From Acorus gramineus (taxonomy: Eukaryota; Streptophyta; Magnoliopsida; Acorales; Acoraceae): a DNA stretch of 64,000 bases. The stretch lies in NCBI GenBank assembly GCA_030737835.1, contig JAUJYN010000043.1, positions 372,001 to 436,000 on the forward strand. The letters run 5' to 3'. The notes under the pieces are model-generated. The model worked only from the letters and a program-made list of their open reading frames with translations, was not told the DNA's origin and did no database searches. Made by a program: the position numbers and the translations under genes. Below are positions 43,652 through 56,258 of this stretch, one piece after another; position 1 is the first letter of the stretch, and every line of letters starts with the position of its first letter.

Positions 43652-46022
43652 TGTTATGCTTGTGTCATTTGGAGCCTTATTTTTTCGATTAGAGTCGCTA
43701 AAATTTTGGATTTTAGCCACCTACGAGAGTTAGAGTACTCTGATTGAAAATCTAATTGCATATTATGGGTCTTGGTACCGTTTTGTACTACCCATAAAAA
43801 TTTCATCGAATTCCGATAACATTTTAAAAAAATATGCAGTTCTGAACCGTATCCGGGTTTTGAGAGTTCCTGGTTTGGTTGGTCGAATAGTGTGAGATAT
43901 TTTTGAGGATGTGGTGACCTTTGGTAACCTTACTACCCTTTGCTTAATAGTGAAGCAACCTTTAGTTATTTTTGAGTGTTAGAGGGTGAGAATAGGCTTA
44001 AGTGCACCCCCCTTTTCTCTCTTTCTCCCCCGCCCCCCAAGTGAGAAAAATCTCTAACTCTCTCTCTTTCTCACTCTCGTCTCCCTCTCCCTCTCTGTTT
44101 TTTTGTGTGTGTGTGTGTGTTGTTAAAGGAGGAGAAGAAGAAGAAGAAGCACTAGAGAGAGTGAAAAAGGGTGAGTGTGTGTGTTGTTGTTGTTGTAGTT
44201 GTTGTTTCTCTTCTCATTAGCTCCCTCTCATGCCTTCCCCCCTGTTTTCAGCCAAGGAAGGGCTGGTGGAGTGGCTGATGAGGTGGTGGTAGTGGTTGTG
44301 GTGGCTGAGGTGGTCGTGGGTGTGTCGAGAACCACGGATCTCCCCATTTCCCTCCCCCTGTTTTGGTAAGACAGATCTCTGTCTCCTAAAGATCTCAGTG
44401 AATCTAGTATTTAGAGGCATATTTTTAGGATTATGTCTTCTTATGATTTGATCATCTATGTGTCTAGATGTTATATATGAAATTTGGGGTCATTATGATA
44501 TCTGTGTTGTAAGTTAGAACCTGTTTTGCATGGCCTGTCCAGATTCGCGTAGGAATTGACCTGCTTCTAGAAATAATTGCTTTCAGGCTTGTAGAGGCAA
44601 AATTAGGTTCTAGTGTCTTCATGGATTATGATCCCAGCATATCAAAGAATGTGTATGATTTATTTCATAATTTTGGGATATGTATTTGGTGCTGTGGAGA
44701 TCAATTAGTAGGGCTGGTTGCAGCAGGTTTGGCAATTTTGCTCGGTTGTGTGTCAAGGAGTTGTTTGCATGTGTCTTGTGTGATAATATGGAAGTATCAG
44801 GAGTTAGGGACTTCATGAAGTAGGCTTATATGTGTGATAGGAGGTTCCATATTTTAATTGTGGATCATTGGTTGTGTTTTGCAGATCTCGTAGACCGGAC
44901 GCGCGGCGATCCGGGTATCGGTGAGTGGTTTGATCCAACCCTTCGGGAAGCGTTGGATGCACGTAGTCATGCGTCGCGCATCCGTTGGGCACCCTGACTA
45001 TACTACTTATTTAGATAAGTAGTATGGTCATGTCTAAACCATAATATGTTAGGTATTTGCATGCTAGGTAAGTATAGCTCGGATATTGTGTAGAACCCTA
45101 TTTCTACCATATACTTGCCTGTGTATCATATTCATATTTGAATTATTATGTTTGCATGCGCCTTCGTGCATGGGCATGAGTTATGTGTGTTAATATGAAT
45201 GTATAAAATATGCATGCCTTAGGTAGTCTCTATTTATAGTACTACCTCCCTATGTTAGTAATATCTAGTGTGATTAAACCTTGGTTAATAACCGGGTGCA
45301 TACTTAATATTCCCTGGTCATAAGACTGGAGGACGTGGTATGGTTGTTGCACCCATCTTGTTGGGGCAAAGCTATGACCAGCTTCCGAAGAGGATGAGAC
45401 TTTCCCTCTCTCTCGCCCTCCCTCTTTGTGGGAACTGAGTAAGTAGATGCGATTTCCTACTCGACTCAGGTTCGTTTGAGAATATTGGCATGCACCTGTT
45501 AGTGCGCGAGATCGCGCTTGACCCTTCCCTTTTAAGTTGGTGATATCCAACGCATTTTAGGGTATATGCTTGTATGAGGTATCATTGAATGCTTGTATGC
45601 TTATATGAGGTATGCTTGTATGCTTGTATGCATATTATTTAGCCCATGCATGGTATGTATATTGTTTATCCATGTTAGGGAGTATCCCTATAATTATTTG
45701 ATATGTTATCGTGCATGTAGTTCATGTACATAACTAAGATATAATTCTCCTGGATATATATGTGCATGTTAAAACTGATTAGGCCTATCTGAAATAGGCG
45801 TGGGTATGACCCGTTGTCGGGTTGTACCTTATTAGTTAGAGCGCTAGCAATGTAATCGCCCCCGTGCATCCGAGCGATGCACTCGATTGGAATTCAGGAG
45901 AATTCATTATCTTATCGGTTTCGTTAAGCCGGTTGTTATGGCATTAAGCTAGGCCTAGCCGTTCTAGGCTTGTGTATGAACCACCTGTTGGGTTATGTGC
46001 CTTGGGCTTATTTTTGCGTGAG
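43652..46022 (+). mobile_element. Left part of an interrupted family L 5' LTR
   Basis: Begins TGTTATGCTTGTGTCATTTG. Runs to 46022, where a younger LTR composite is inserted; the LTR resumes after the GTGAG duplication at 61843. Together the two parts form one LTR of about 3.7 kb, followed by a primer-binding site at 63165. Fossil. Confidence 0.85.
46018..46022. repeat. Left target-site duplication GTGAG
   Basis: Matches 61843-61847 and frames the composite 46023-61842. The interrupted LTR reads TGCGTGAGAGCAG when intact, as seen at 60433 in a sister LTR. Confidence 0.85.
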
Positions 46023-49000
46023 TGTTATGCCTATGTCATTTGGAGCCATTTCGGTTAAGCCTTGGTCACATCTGGGTCATTCAGTTATGCCTGTGTCATT
46101 TGGAGCCTTATTTTTCGATCGGAGTCGCTAAAATTTTGGCTTTTAGCCACCTGCAGGAGTTGGAGCGCTCTGATTGAAAATTTGGCTACATAATTTTTCT
46201 CCTAGAAGTTATGTATTTTTTATTTGGTATTTGGATTTAATTTTGTTAAAATCCAAGATGAAGAGGTTTAAATATGATTTTATCATGAGATGCTCAGTTT
46301 TGAGTTAGCTTTTGTACAAAAGTTGAATTAGATCAACTGGATTCATGTAGTAAAAGTTATGGGTATTTTTCCAAGTATACCCCGGGGATGAAAAATTCTG
46401 GCAGCAGCCCTGTTCAATGTTTAGCTCTCATTTCAGAATAGCTGGAGGGATTATTTGATCTTGGCATAAACATTAAAGTTGTAGATAATCTTCTTGGATT
46501 TCCAAAGGATTTTGAATTGTGCAATTCGGAGCTATATCGTGGAAGTTATGGCTGTTCTAGTGAAGCCCGTCATTCTGGTCAGGGACGATTTGGTCTTGTC
46601 CCCCCCCACCAACTCACTTTATCTCCATTTAAAACCCCCCTTTTGTGGAAACCTCTCACTCCCTCTCACTCTCGTCTCCCTCTCCCTCTCTGTTTTTTTG
46701 GTTGTGTGTGTGTTGTTAATGGAGGAAAGGATGAAGAAGAAGCTCAAGAAAGAGAGAGAAAGGGTGAGAAAAGGTGAGCATGTGTTGTTGTTGTTGTTGT
46801 TTCTCTTCTCTCAATCCCCTTCTCATGCCCTTGCACCCCTGTTTTCTGCCAAGAAGGGCTGGTGGAGAGGCTGAAGAGATGGTGGTAGTGGTGGTGGTGG
46901 TTGAGGTGGTCGTGGGTGTGTCGATAACCCCGCATCTCCCATTTCTCTCCCCCTGTTTCGGTAAGGCAGCTCACTGTCTTTCAAAGATCTCAGTGAATCT
47001 AGTATTTACAGGCATATTTTTAGGATTGTGTCTTCTTATGATTTCATCAGATATGTGTCTAGATGTTATATATTAAATTTGGGGTCATTATGATATCTGT
47101 AGTGTAAGTTAGAACCAGTTTTGCATGACCTGTCCAGATTCGCGTAGGAATTGACCTGCTTCGGGAAATGATTTGTTTCGGGCTTGTAGAGGCAAAATTA
47201 GGTTCTAATGTCTTCATGGATTATGATCCCAGCATATCATAGAATGTGCATAATTTATTTCATAATTTTTGGAAGTGTATTGGGTGCTGTGAAGACCAAT
47301 TAGTAGGGCTGGTTGCAGCAGGTTTAGCAGTTTTGCTTGGTTGAGTGTCAAGGGGTTGGTTGCATGTGTCTTGGGTGATAATATGGAAGTATCAGGGGTT
47401 AGGGTCTTCATGAAGTAAGCTTATATGTGTGATAGGAGGTTCCATAATTTAATTATGGATCATTGGTTGTGTTTTGCAGATCTCGTAGACCGGACGCGCG
47501 GCGATCCAGGTATCGGTGAGTGGTTCGATCCAATCCCCCCCCTCTCAGGATGCGCTCGACGCGCGTAGACGCGCGTCACGCATCGATGGGGCCCCCTAGC
47601 TATACTACTTGTGTAGATAAGTAGTATGGCCATGCTTAAGCTATAATATGTAGATATCTTGCATGCTAGGCTTATATACATGTATTGTATTCATGTATGA
47701 ATGATTGTGTTGCATGAGCCCCTCTAGTATGGGCATGTATTTTTGGTAATTTGTATGGATGTATAGAATATGGCATGCCTTAGGTAGTATTGTAATAATA
47801 CTCCCACCATATTAATTGGAATATCCAGCATGAATAAGTCTGGGTTAATAACAGGCACCTGCCTAATATTCCCTTGCGATAAGACTCGAGGGCGTGGTGT
47901 AGTTGTTGCGCCCATGCTAATGGGGCAAAGCTATGACCAGCTCCATGAGATGATGATCTCTCCCGCCCTCTCCCTCTGAACGAACTGAGTAAGTAGATGC
48001 GAATTCCTACTCGACTCAGGTTCGTTTGGAATATTGGCATGCACCTGTTAGTGCGCGAGATCGCGCTTGACCCTTTCTTTTAAGTTGGTGATATCTAACG
48101 CATGTTTAAGTTAGGCCTTGTGTGCTTATGTGATTAATGACCATGTATGCATGTTGTATGATTTATTATGATGTAAATCCATGTTAGGGAGTGTCCCTAT
48201 AATTATTAGATAATTGTGCATATGGTTCATGCACATAGCTAGATATAAAATTCTCTTGGATATATTTATATGCGCATGTTAAAAACTGATAGGCCTATCA
48301 AGGATAGACGTGGGTATGACCCGTTGTCGGATTGTACCTTATTAGTTAGAGTGCTTGCGATGTAATCGCCTCGTGCATCCGAGCGATGCACTCGTTTGGA
48401 AATCAGTAGAATTCATTATCTTACCGGATTGCTAAGCCGGTAGTTGGGGCGTGACACCCCCCCTGTGTCTGAGCGACGCAATGGTGTGGGAGTACAGTAG
48501 TATTCGATATCTCGATAAGTGATTATCTAGAGTAGTTGTTTTTCCATTGGGTTCGCTTTGCAAACATGGAACGTTTACTCCCAATGTCGTCCGTGTTAAA
48601 GAGGGCCGGATTGTAGCTGTCCTGACAGAGGGCTCGCATCCGTACGTACCACCGATGCGTTCGAAAGCGTACTGATCGTGGGACTGTACCAGGTAGAGTC
48701 TACCGGGAGAGAGTTAACGAATGATATTATGAGCGTGGAATCATTCTCCCCTCCGTTGGATCCGATGTAGGAACTTCCCGGCGTTGAAAAAACTGTCCTG
48801 ACAGAGGGCTCCCATCCGTAGGTACCACCGAGGCGTTCGAAAGCGTACTGATCGTGGGAGTATACCAGGTAGTGACTACCCGGGGAAAGGGCTACCGGTG
48901 GACCAAGGGTGTAGAGCAGTCTAAGTCTCTTCCAAAAGTCCCAAGAGTCTCTCTCCGGGAGTGAGGGTGAGGATGAGGTGAAGACACGTCGCCTCGTGAC

Positions 49001-49848
49001 CCATTCGTTGTTCGTCCGTTCCATAGTTGTTGGGTCCAGTCTCGTATCGATGTTTAAAGACATCGTTGGGCAGTTATCTCGATGTAGATGATCCAGTAGT
49101 GTTGCGTAGACCAGTAATCCCGGGTCTCCTCGACCAACGGTATGGTCTCTCCCCAAAAGTCCCAAGAGTCTCCCTCCGGGAGTGAGGGTGAGGGTGAGGT
49201 TGGTGATCCAGTAGTGTTGTGTGGACCAGTAATCCCGGGTCTCCTCGACCAATGGTATGGTCTCTCCCCAAAAGTCCCAAGAGTCTCCCTCTGGGAGTGA
49301 GGGTGAGGGTGAGGTTGGTCGCGCCGCCGCGTGACCCTGTTATCCATGGGTTTCCACCCATGTTTACCTTGAAAGGAAATTGTTTATGTATTGAACTATT
49401 GTATGGTGATTGGTTTCCAGCCACTCACTGAGCTTGTAGCTCACCCCTCGCATACTGTTTCTTTTCAGGGGCAGTGTTGGGCATGGAGCTGGAGCTTTCC
49501 TGTGGTGTGGTCTTATGGGCGTCGAGCGTTCTTCTGACGGGTGGCGAGTGTGAGGCTGTCAGCAATCCTAGAGTCTTTGTATGTATTGTAAATCGTGCAT
49601 GTGGCACATGTATTTTCTTTGGTCTAGATTTGGCTCTCACAGGACAGTGATTGTGTGTTCGAGTCTGTAATAATGTTTTTGGTTTACAGACATTGTTTAT
49701 ATATTATGCTTCCGCTTTTCAGTCAGTTATCATTATCCTTGCTTTGCCACCTTGTGTGTTGTTGTTGGAGTCTTTATTGACCTCAGGTATTGATAGCTGA
49801 TATTTTATTATTGCCACGTCTCGGGGACGGCCGCCCTGGGGCGTGACA
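46023..49848 (+). mobile_element. LTR 1 of the tandem composite (family L)
   Basis: About 3.8 kb, from TGTTATGCCTATGTC to GGGGCGTGACA. The first about 25 bases occur twice (46023 and 46085), separated by about 36 bp. It contains two internal tandem arrays: units of about 170 bp with CTGTCCTGACAGAGGGCTC (about 48600-48900) and units of about 120 bp with GGGAGTGAGGGTGAGG (about 48930-49320). In a stretch of about 195 bp compared by eye it differs from LTR 2 by about 3 percent, which would suggest roughly a million years if ordinary plant LTR rates apply. Fossil. Confidence 0.85.
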
Positions 49849-49853
49849 AAAGT

Positions 49854-49866
49854 TGGTATCAGAGCC
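49854..49866 (+). other. Primer-binding site
   Basis: TGGTATCAGAGCC, five bases after the LTR end, complementary to the 3' end of plant initiator tRNA-Met. Confidence 0.9.
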
Positions 49867-52469
49867 TGGTCCTGTCAGAGCCTAAGTCTAGTCGTATAGA
49901 TGATGAGTCGTAGGATTTCCATCCGAGTACTCTTGTTTTAGAAGTATATCTTAGGTTGCTGACATGCCTCCTTGCATCCGTTGAAGTGGACGTGACCCCC
50001 CTAGACCCACCCTTAAGTTGTCGACTGGGTCGACTAAATAGGGTCAGTTGTTGTATCCCTTGTGGTGGGATTAAGGCTTGGGTAAGAGATTCCAGCCCAG
50101 TAGTATGATAGTGATGAAGTGGTCGCAATTTCTAAGGTATAGATTGCGTCTCGATAATGGAGCTCTTTCCCGTGCATCGGTATTGCTGGTAACCATTGAG
50201 TTCGCGTGCGGCGCCAGTTTCAAGTGTTGAGGATGTGGCGTATTGCTCATTAAGGGATGATGTCTTCTTCCAGCCTTCCTACTCAGGATTAAGGGGCCTT
50301 GCGGGGTCATCGTTGAGACCCGGGCTAGGGTACTCCGTGTTCCTTGTTTGGTTGTCGGGATATCCTATATCGGGCCCTCATAGTGCCCTGCCAAGGTTCT
50401 TTTCCCAGTCAAGGAATACCTTAGAAGCATCAAATTGATGATGGATTTTTCCTCTCACTTGGAAGGTGCTGTAGCGAGTGGTGATGCATACGATCGGGAT
50501 GGGTGCATCCTATTGCAGCTTGGTGGGCGATTGCTTGTGGACTGGGTTCCATAGTGGCATCTGGAGTCGCTTCGATATATCATTGTGCGTTGTAGCTGCC
50601 CGGTTGAGGCCAGAGCCCTGTGAGGTGCTCCCAGATACTATGCTTGTTGGTGCGCCCATATGGCAGAGATAGTGGGCTTGGGAGGCTACCAGGTAGAGGC
50701 CACACCGGGAGAGTGCTACTGGATTATGTCGAGAGCGTGGACTCCCTGTGATGAATCTGCCCATGGAGTGCAGGATGCTGGAGTTCCAATGGTTATAGAT
50801 GAGCGACCTATCTCTAGCGGCATGTGAAGCACAGTTGTGGATACTGTCGCGTTTTGCCCCACATTGGTCACAAATGAGGAGACGCGATGCTAACGTTCGT
50901 GATGGGACTCAACCGCCTTATCAGATAGATGACGTCGCATAGGCATTGTCGAGGTTCGACGACCCCCCCTTATTGCGTGTCTTGTGGATTAAATGCAGTT
51001 GAGCGGCTTAACAAGCATGTAAGTGTCATCATGAGTGCCATCCATGCTTGATGAGCAGAATCTGGACTTAATTGTTCGAGGTGTTATTTTGATCTTTCCG
51101 TGAGGATTGAAGATCAGGTACCCCCCTTGCTATGAATTGATGATCTATTTGACCAGCTCTGGGAGCGAGTGTCTTCTGTTAGATCAATCTTCGCACAAGG
51201 GTACCACAAGTTGGAGATCCGGGAGTTGGACATCCTGTAGATGGCCTTTCGTGACCGTTTCGGGCACTATGAGTTTTAAGTACTGCTTCGGGGTTGACGA
51301 ATGCGCCAGATGCCTTCATGGATCTCAAAAGTTTTATTGGGCTTCTGTAGACTACTTTGAGGTAGTCTTCATTGAGATTCCTCAGTGGACATGGGAGTGG
51401 GTTATCAGGGATTGTTGCGGACTCGCTAATGTCACGTTCGGGTCACGACGCCGTCTAGGTGATCATTGACCGACTGACTAAGTCCGCGCTTCCCTCCCTA
51501 ATCCGACTGATTGAGTCTCTGGACGCCTTGACATGGGTTTTCACCTTCGCGATTGTTCGTCTTCATGGCACTCCAGTCGGCGCTATTTTCGGTTGAGACG
51601 TGAGGGTTACTTTGAGGTTGTGGCGCAACCTTGGCAGGCTTTGGCGCGAGCCTCCATTTAAGTATAGTGTTTCATCGCCGATGGACAGCCAGACAAAGAG
51701 GACGATTCAGACCTTGGAGGACATGCTAAGTGCCTGCGTGCTCAACTGAGGGGTAGTTGGATAGGCATCACCCATTTTGGTGGGGTATGCCTGCAAGACG
51801 ACTGCCATTCGAGCATCCAGATGGTACTGTGAAAGGCACTCTATAGGCGCAGTGTTATACCTCCCTTGTGTTGGGACGGTTGAGGAGCGCTAGTTGGAGG
51901 GGCCATAAGTTAGTTGTTTGACCTTGCGGTGGCCAGGTTGGTTCGTGTGTGCATCTGCACCTCCCAGAACCGACAGAAGGGCTACGCAGGTCACCGTCGC
52001 CAGGAGCTCACCTTTGGGTTTGGCGATCATATTTTTGAGAAGGTGTCCTGGTTTAAGGGCACCCTCTGTTTCGACGTTCGGGGCAAGCTGAGTCGGCCCT
52101 TCATCGGACCGTTCTCATCTTTGAGTGGGTTGGGGAGGTGGCTTGTCATGTAGTCTTTCCCCCACAGCTGGCTCATGCCCACGACGTCGTCCTTGTCTCA
52201 TGGCTGAGGCGTTACGTCGACGATCCTGCTCATGTCATTCCGTTCGACTGCCTCATCCTCGAGGTAGATTTGTCGTTCGTGGAGCAGTGGATCGAGGTCA
52301 AGGACAAACATGAGAAGAGGCTCCACGCTAAGACCGTTCCTTTGATTACAGTGTGTCGGTAGCGCCAGTCTGGTGCATAGACCACTTGGGAGCAAAAGGT
52401 CTATGCGTGATACTTGCTATATTCGGTCTTCCCTTTGGGTTTCCTTAAATTTCGAGGACTAAATTTCCT

Positions 52470-52482
52470 AAGGGGGGAAGAA
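52470..52482 (+). other. Polypurine tract
   Basis: AAGGGGGGAAGAA immediately before LTR 2 (TGTTATGCC), the expected plus-strand priming site. Confidence 0.85.
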
Positions 52483-55400
52483 TGTTATGCCTGTGTCATT
52501 TGGAGCCTTATTTTTCGATCGGAGTCGCTAAAATTTTGGCTTTTAGCCACCTGCAGGAGTTGGAGCGCTCTGATTGAAAATTTGGCTACATAATTTTTCT
52601 CCTGGAAGTTATGTATTTCCGATTTGGTATTTGGATTTAATTTTGTTAAATTCCAAGATGAAGAGGTTTAAATATGATTTTATCATGAGATGCTCATTTT
52701 TTAGTTAGCTTTCGTACAAAAGTTGAATTAGATCAACTGGATTCATGTAGTAAAAGTTATGGGTATTTTTCCAAGTATACCCTGGGGATGAAAAATTCTG
52801 GCAGCAGCCCTGTTCAATGTTTAGCTCTCATTTCGGAATAGCTGGAGGGATTATTTGATCTTGGCATAAACATGAAAGTTGTAGATAATCTTCTTGGCTT
52901 TCCAAAGGATTTTGAATTGTGTAATTCAGAGCTATATCGTGGAAGTTATGGCTGTTCTAGTGAAGCCCGTCCAGAATTTCTGGTCAGGGACGATTTGGTC
53001 TTGTCCCCCCCCCCCCCCCCCCCAACTCACTTTATCTCCATTTAAAACCCCCCTTTTGTGGAAACCTCTCACTCCCTCTCACTCTCGTCTCCCTCTCCCT
53101 CTCTGTTTTTTTTGTTGTGTGTGTGTTGTTAATGGAGGAAAGGATGAAGAAGAAGCTCATGAAAGAGTGAGAAAGGGTGAGAAAAGGTGAGCATGTGTTG
53201 TTGTTGTTGTTGTTTCTCTTCTCTCAATCCCCTTCTCATGCCCTTCTGTTTTCTGCCAAGAAGGGCTGGTGGAGAGGCTGAAGAGATGGTGGTAGTGGTG
53301 GTGGTGGTTGAGGTGGTCGTGGGTGTGTCGATAACCCCGCATCTCCCATTTCCCTCTCCCTATTTCGGTAAGGCAGCTCACTGTCTTTTAAAGATCTCAG
53401 TGAATCTAGTATTTACAGGCATATTTTTAGGATTGTGTCTTCTTATGATTTGATCATCTATGTGTCTAGATGTTATATATGAAATTTGGGGTCATTATGA
53501 TATCTGTGGTGTAAGTTAGAACCAGTTTTGCATGACCTGTCCAGATTCGCGTAGGAATTGACCTGCTTCGGGAAATGATTTGTTTCGGGCTTGTAGAGGC
53601 AAAATTAGGTTCTAATGTCTTCATGGATTATGATCCCAGCATATCATAGAATGTGCATAATTTATTTCATAATTTGTGGAAGTGTATTGTGTGCTGTGAA
53701 GACCAATTAGTAGGGCTGGTTGCAGCAGGTTTAGCAGTTTTGCTTGGTTGAGTGTCAAGGGGTTGGTTGCATGTGTCTTGGGTGATAATATGGAAGTATC
53801 AGGGGTTAGGGTCTTCATGAAGTAAGCTTATATGTGTGATAGGAGGTTCCATAATTTAATTATGGATCATTGGTTGTGTTTTGCAGATCTCGTAGACCGG
53901 ACGCGCGGCGATCCGGGTATTGGTGAGTGGTTCGATCCAATCCCCCCCTCTCAGGATGCGCTCGACGCGCGTAGACGCGCGTCACGCATCGATGGGCCCC
54001 CCTAGCTATACTACTTGTGTAGATAAGTAGTATGGCCATGCTTAAGCTATAATATGTAGATATCTTGCATGCTAGGCTTATATACATGTATTGTATTCAT
54101 GTATGAATGATTGTGTTGCATGAGCTCCGCTAGTATGGGCATGTATTTTTGATAATCTGTATGGATGTATAGAATATGGCATGCCTTAGGTAGTATTGTA
54201 ATAATACTCCCACCATATTAATTGGAATATCCAACATGAATAAGTCTGGGTTAATAACGGGCACCTGCCTAATATTCTCTTGCGATAAGACTCGAGGGCG
54301 TGGTGTAGTTGTTGCGCCCATGCTAATGGGGCAAAGCTATGACCAGCTCCATGAGATGATGATCTCTCCCGCCCTCTCCCTCTGAACGAACTGAGTAAGT
54401 AGATGTGATTTCCTACTTGACTTAGGTTCGTTTGGAATATTGGCATGCACCTGTTAGTGCGCGAGATCGCGCTTGACCCTTTCTTTTAAGTTGGTGATAT
54501 CCAACGCATGTTTAAGTTAGGCCTTGTGTGCTTATGTGATTAATGACCATGTATGCATGTTGTATGATTTATTATGATGTAAATCCATGTTAGGGAGTGT
54601 CCCTATAATTATTAGATGATTGTGCATATGGTTCATGCACATAGCTAGATATAAAATTCTTCTGGATATATTTATATGCGCATGTTAAAAACTGATTAGG
54701 CCTATCTGGAATAGGCGTGGGTATGACCCGCTGTCGGTTGTACCTTATTAGTTAGAGCGCTAGGATGTAATCGCCCCGTGCATCCGAGCGATACACTCGT
54801 TTGGAATTCCGATGAATTCATTATCTTATCGGATTGTTAAGCTGGTAGTTGGGGCGTGACACCCCCCCTGTGTCTGAGCGATGCAACGGTGTGGGAGTAC
54901 AGTAGTATTCGATATCTCGATAAGTGATTATCGAGAGTAGTTGTTTTTCCATTGGGTTTGCTTTGCGAACATGGAATGTTTACTCCCAATGTCGTCCGTG
55001 TTGAAGAGGGCCGGGTTGTAGCTGTCCTGACAGAGGGCTCCCATCCGTAGGTACCACCGATGCGTTCGGGAGCGTACTGATCGTGGGAGTGTACCAGGTA
55101 GAGGCTACCCGGGAGAGGGTTAACGAATGATATTGCGAGCGTGGAATCGTTCTCCCCTTCGTTGGATCCGATGTAGGAACTTCCCGGCGTTGGAAAAGCT
55201 GTCCTGACAGAGGGCTCCCATCCGTAGGTACCACCGAGGCGTTCGGAAGCGTACTGATCGTGGGAGTATACCAGGTAGTGACTACCTGGGGAAAGGGCTA
55301 CCGGTGGACCAAGGGTGTAGAGCAGTCTAAGTCTCTTCCAAAAGTCCCAAGAGTCTCCCTCCGGGAGTGAGGGTGAGGATGAGGTGAAGACACGTCGCCT

Positions 55401-56258
55401 CGTGACCCATTCGTTGTTCGTCCGTTCCCATAGTTGTTGGGTCCGGTCTCGTATCGATGTTTAAAGACATCGTTGGGCAGTTATCTTGATGTAGATGATC
55501 CAGTAGTGTTGCGTAGATCAGTAATCCCGGGTCTCCTCGACCAACGGTATGGTCTCTCCCCAAAAGTCCCAAGAGTCTCCCTTCGGGAGTGAGGGTGAGG
55601 GTGAGGTTGGTGATCCAGTAGTGTTGTGTGGACCAGTAATCCCGGGTCTCCTCGACCAATGGTATGGTCTCTCCCCAAAAGTCCCAAGAGTCTCCCTCTG
55701 GGAGTGAGGGTGAGGGTGAGGTTGGTCGCGCCGCCGCGTGACCCTGTTATCCATGGGTTTCCACCCATGTTTACCTTGAAAGGAAATTGTTTATGTATTG
55801 AACTATTGTATGGTGATTGGTTTCCAGCCACTCACTGAGCTTGTAGCTCACCCCTCGCATACTGTTTCTTTTCAGGGGCAATGTTGGGCGTGGAGCTGGA
55901 GCTTTCCTGTGGTGTGGTCTTATGGGCGTGGAGCGTTCTTCCGGCGGGTGGCGAGTGCGAGGCTGTCAGTAGTCCTAGAGTCATTGTATGTATTGTAAAT
56001 CGTGCATGTGGCACAGGTTGTATTTTCTTTGGTCTAGATTTGGCTCTCACAGGACAGTGATTGTGTATTCGAGTCTGTAATAATGTTTTTGGTTTACAGA
56101 CATTGTTTATATATTATGCTTCCGCTTTTCAGTCAGTTATCATTATCCTTGCTTTGCCACCTTGTGTGTTGTTGTTGGAGTCTTTATTGACCTCAGGTAT
56201 TGATAGCTGATATTTTATTATTGCCACGTCTCGGGGACGGCCGCCCTGGGGCGTGACA
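52483..56258 (+). mobile_element. LTR 2 of the tandem composite (family L)
   Basis: 3,776 bp, TGTTATGCCTGTGTC to GGGGCGTGACA. Collinear with LTR 1 and very similar, including both internal arrays. A C run of about 19 at 52995-53013 is 8 long in LTR 1. It serves as 3' LTR of internal region 1 and 5' LTR of internal region 2. Fossil. Confidence 0.9.

Larger units (their letters stand above)
49849..52482 (+). mobile_element. Internal region 1, Ty3/gypsy-type
   Basis: Starts with a primer-binding site (49854) and ends with a purine tract (52470-52482). Only about 2.6 kb long, shorter than its LTRs. Traces of gypsy-type reverse transcriptase (about 51120-51400) and integrase (about 51480-52340) are recognisable. 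It has many breaks (more than ten by eye) and no intact gene. The order reverse transcriptase before integrase assigns it to Ty3/gypsy; the long LTRs and tRNA-Met priming would fit a Del/Tekay-like chromovirus, which I cannot confirm. Fossil. Confidence 0.75.

Noticed and set aside
48590-49320. Regular direct repeats as a CRISPR-like array
   Set aside because: The repeats are contiguous, without unique spacers, and lie inside a plant LTR. The window is nuclear eukaryotic DNA.
49054-49424. Overlapping minus-strand frames with repeats such as LTLTPGGRLLGLLGRD
   Set aside because: They are translations of the internal LTR tandem array (GGGAGTGAGGGTGAGG), repeated at 55481-55831 and 61067-61420, with no independent protein signature.
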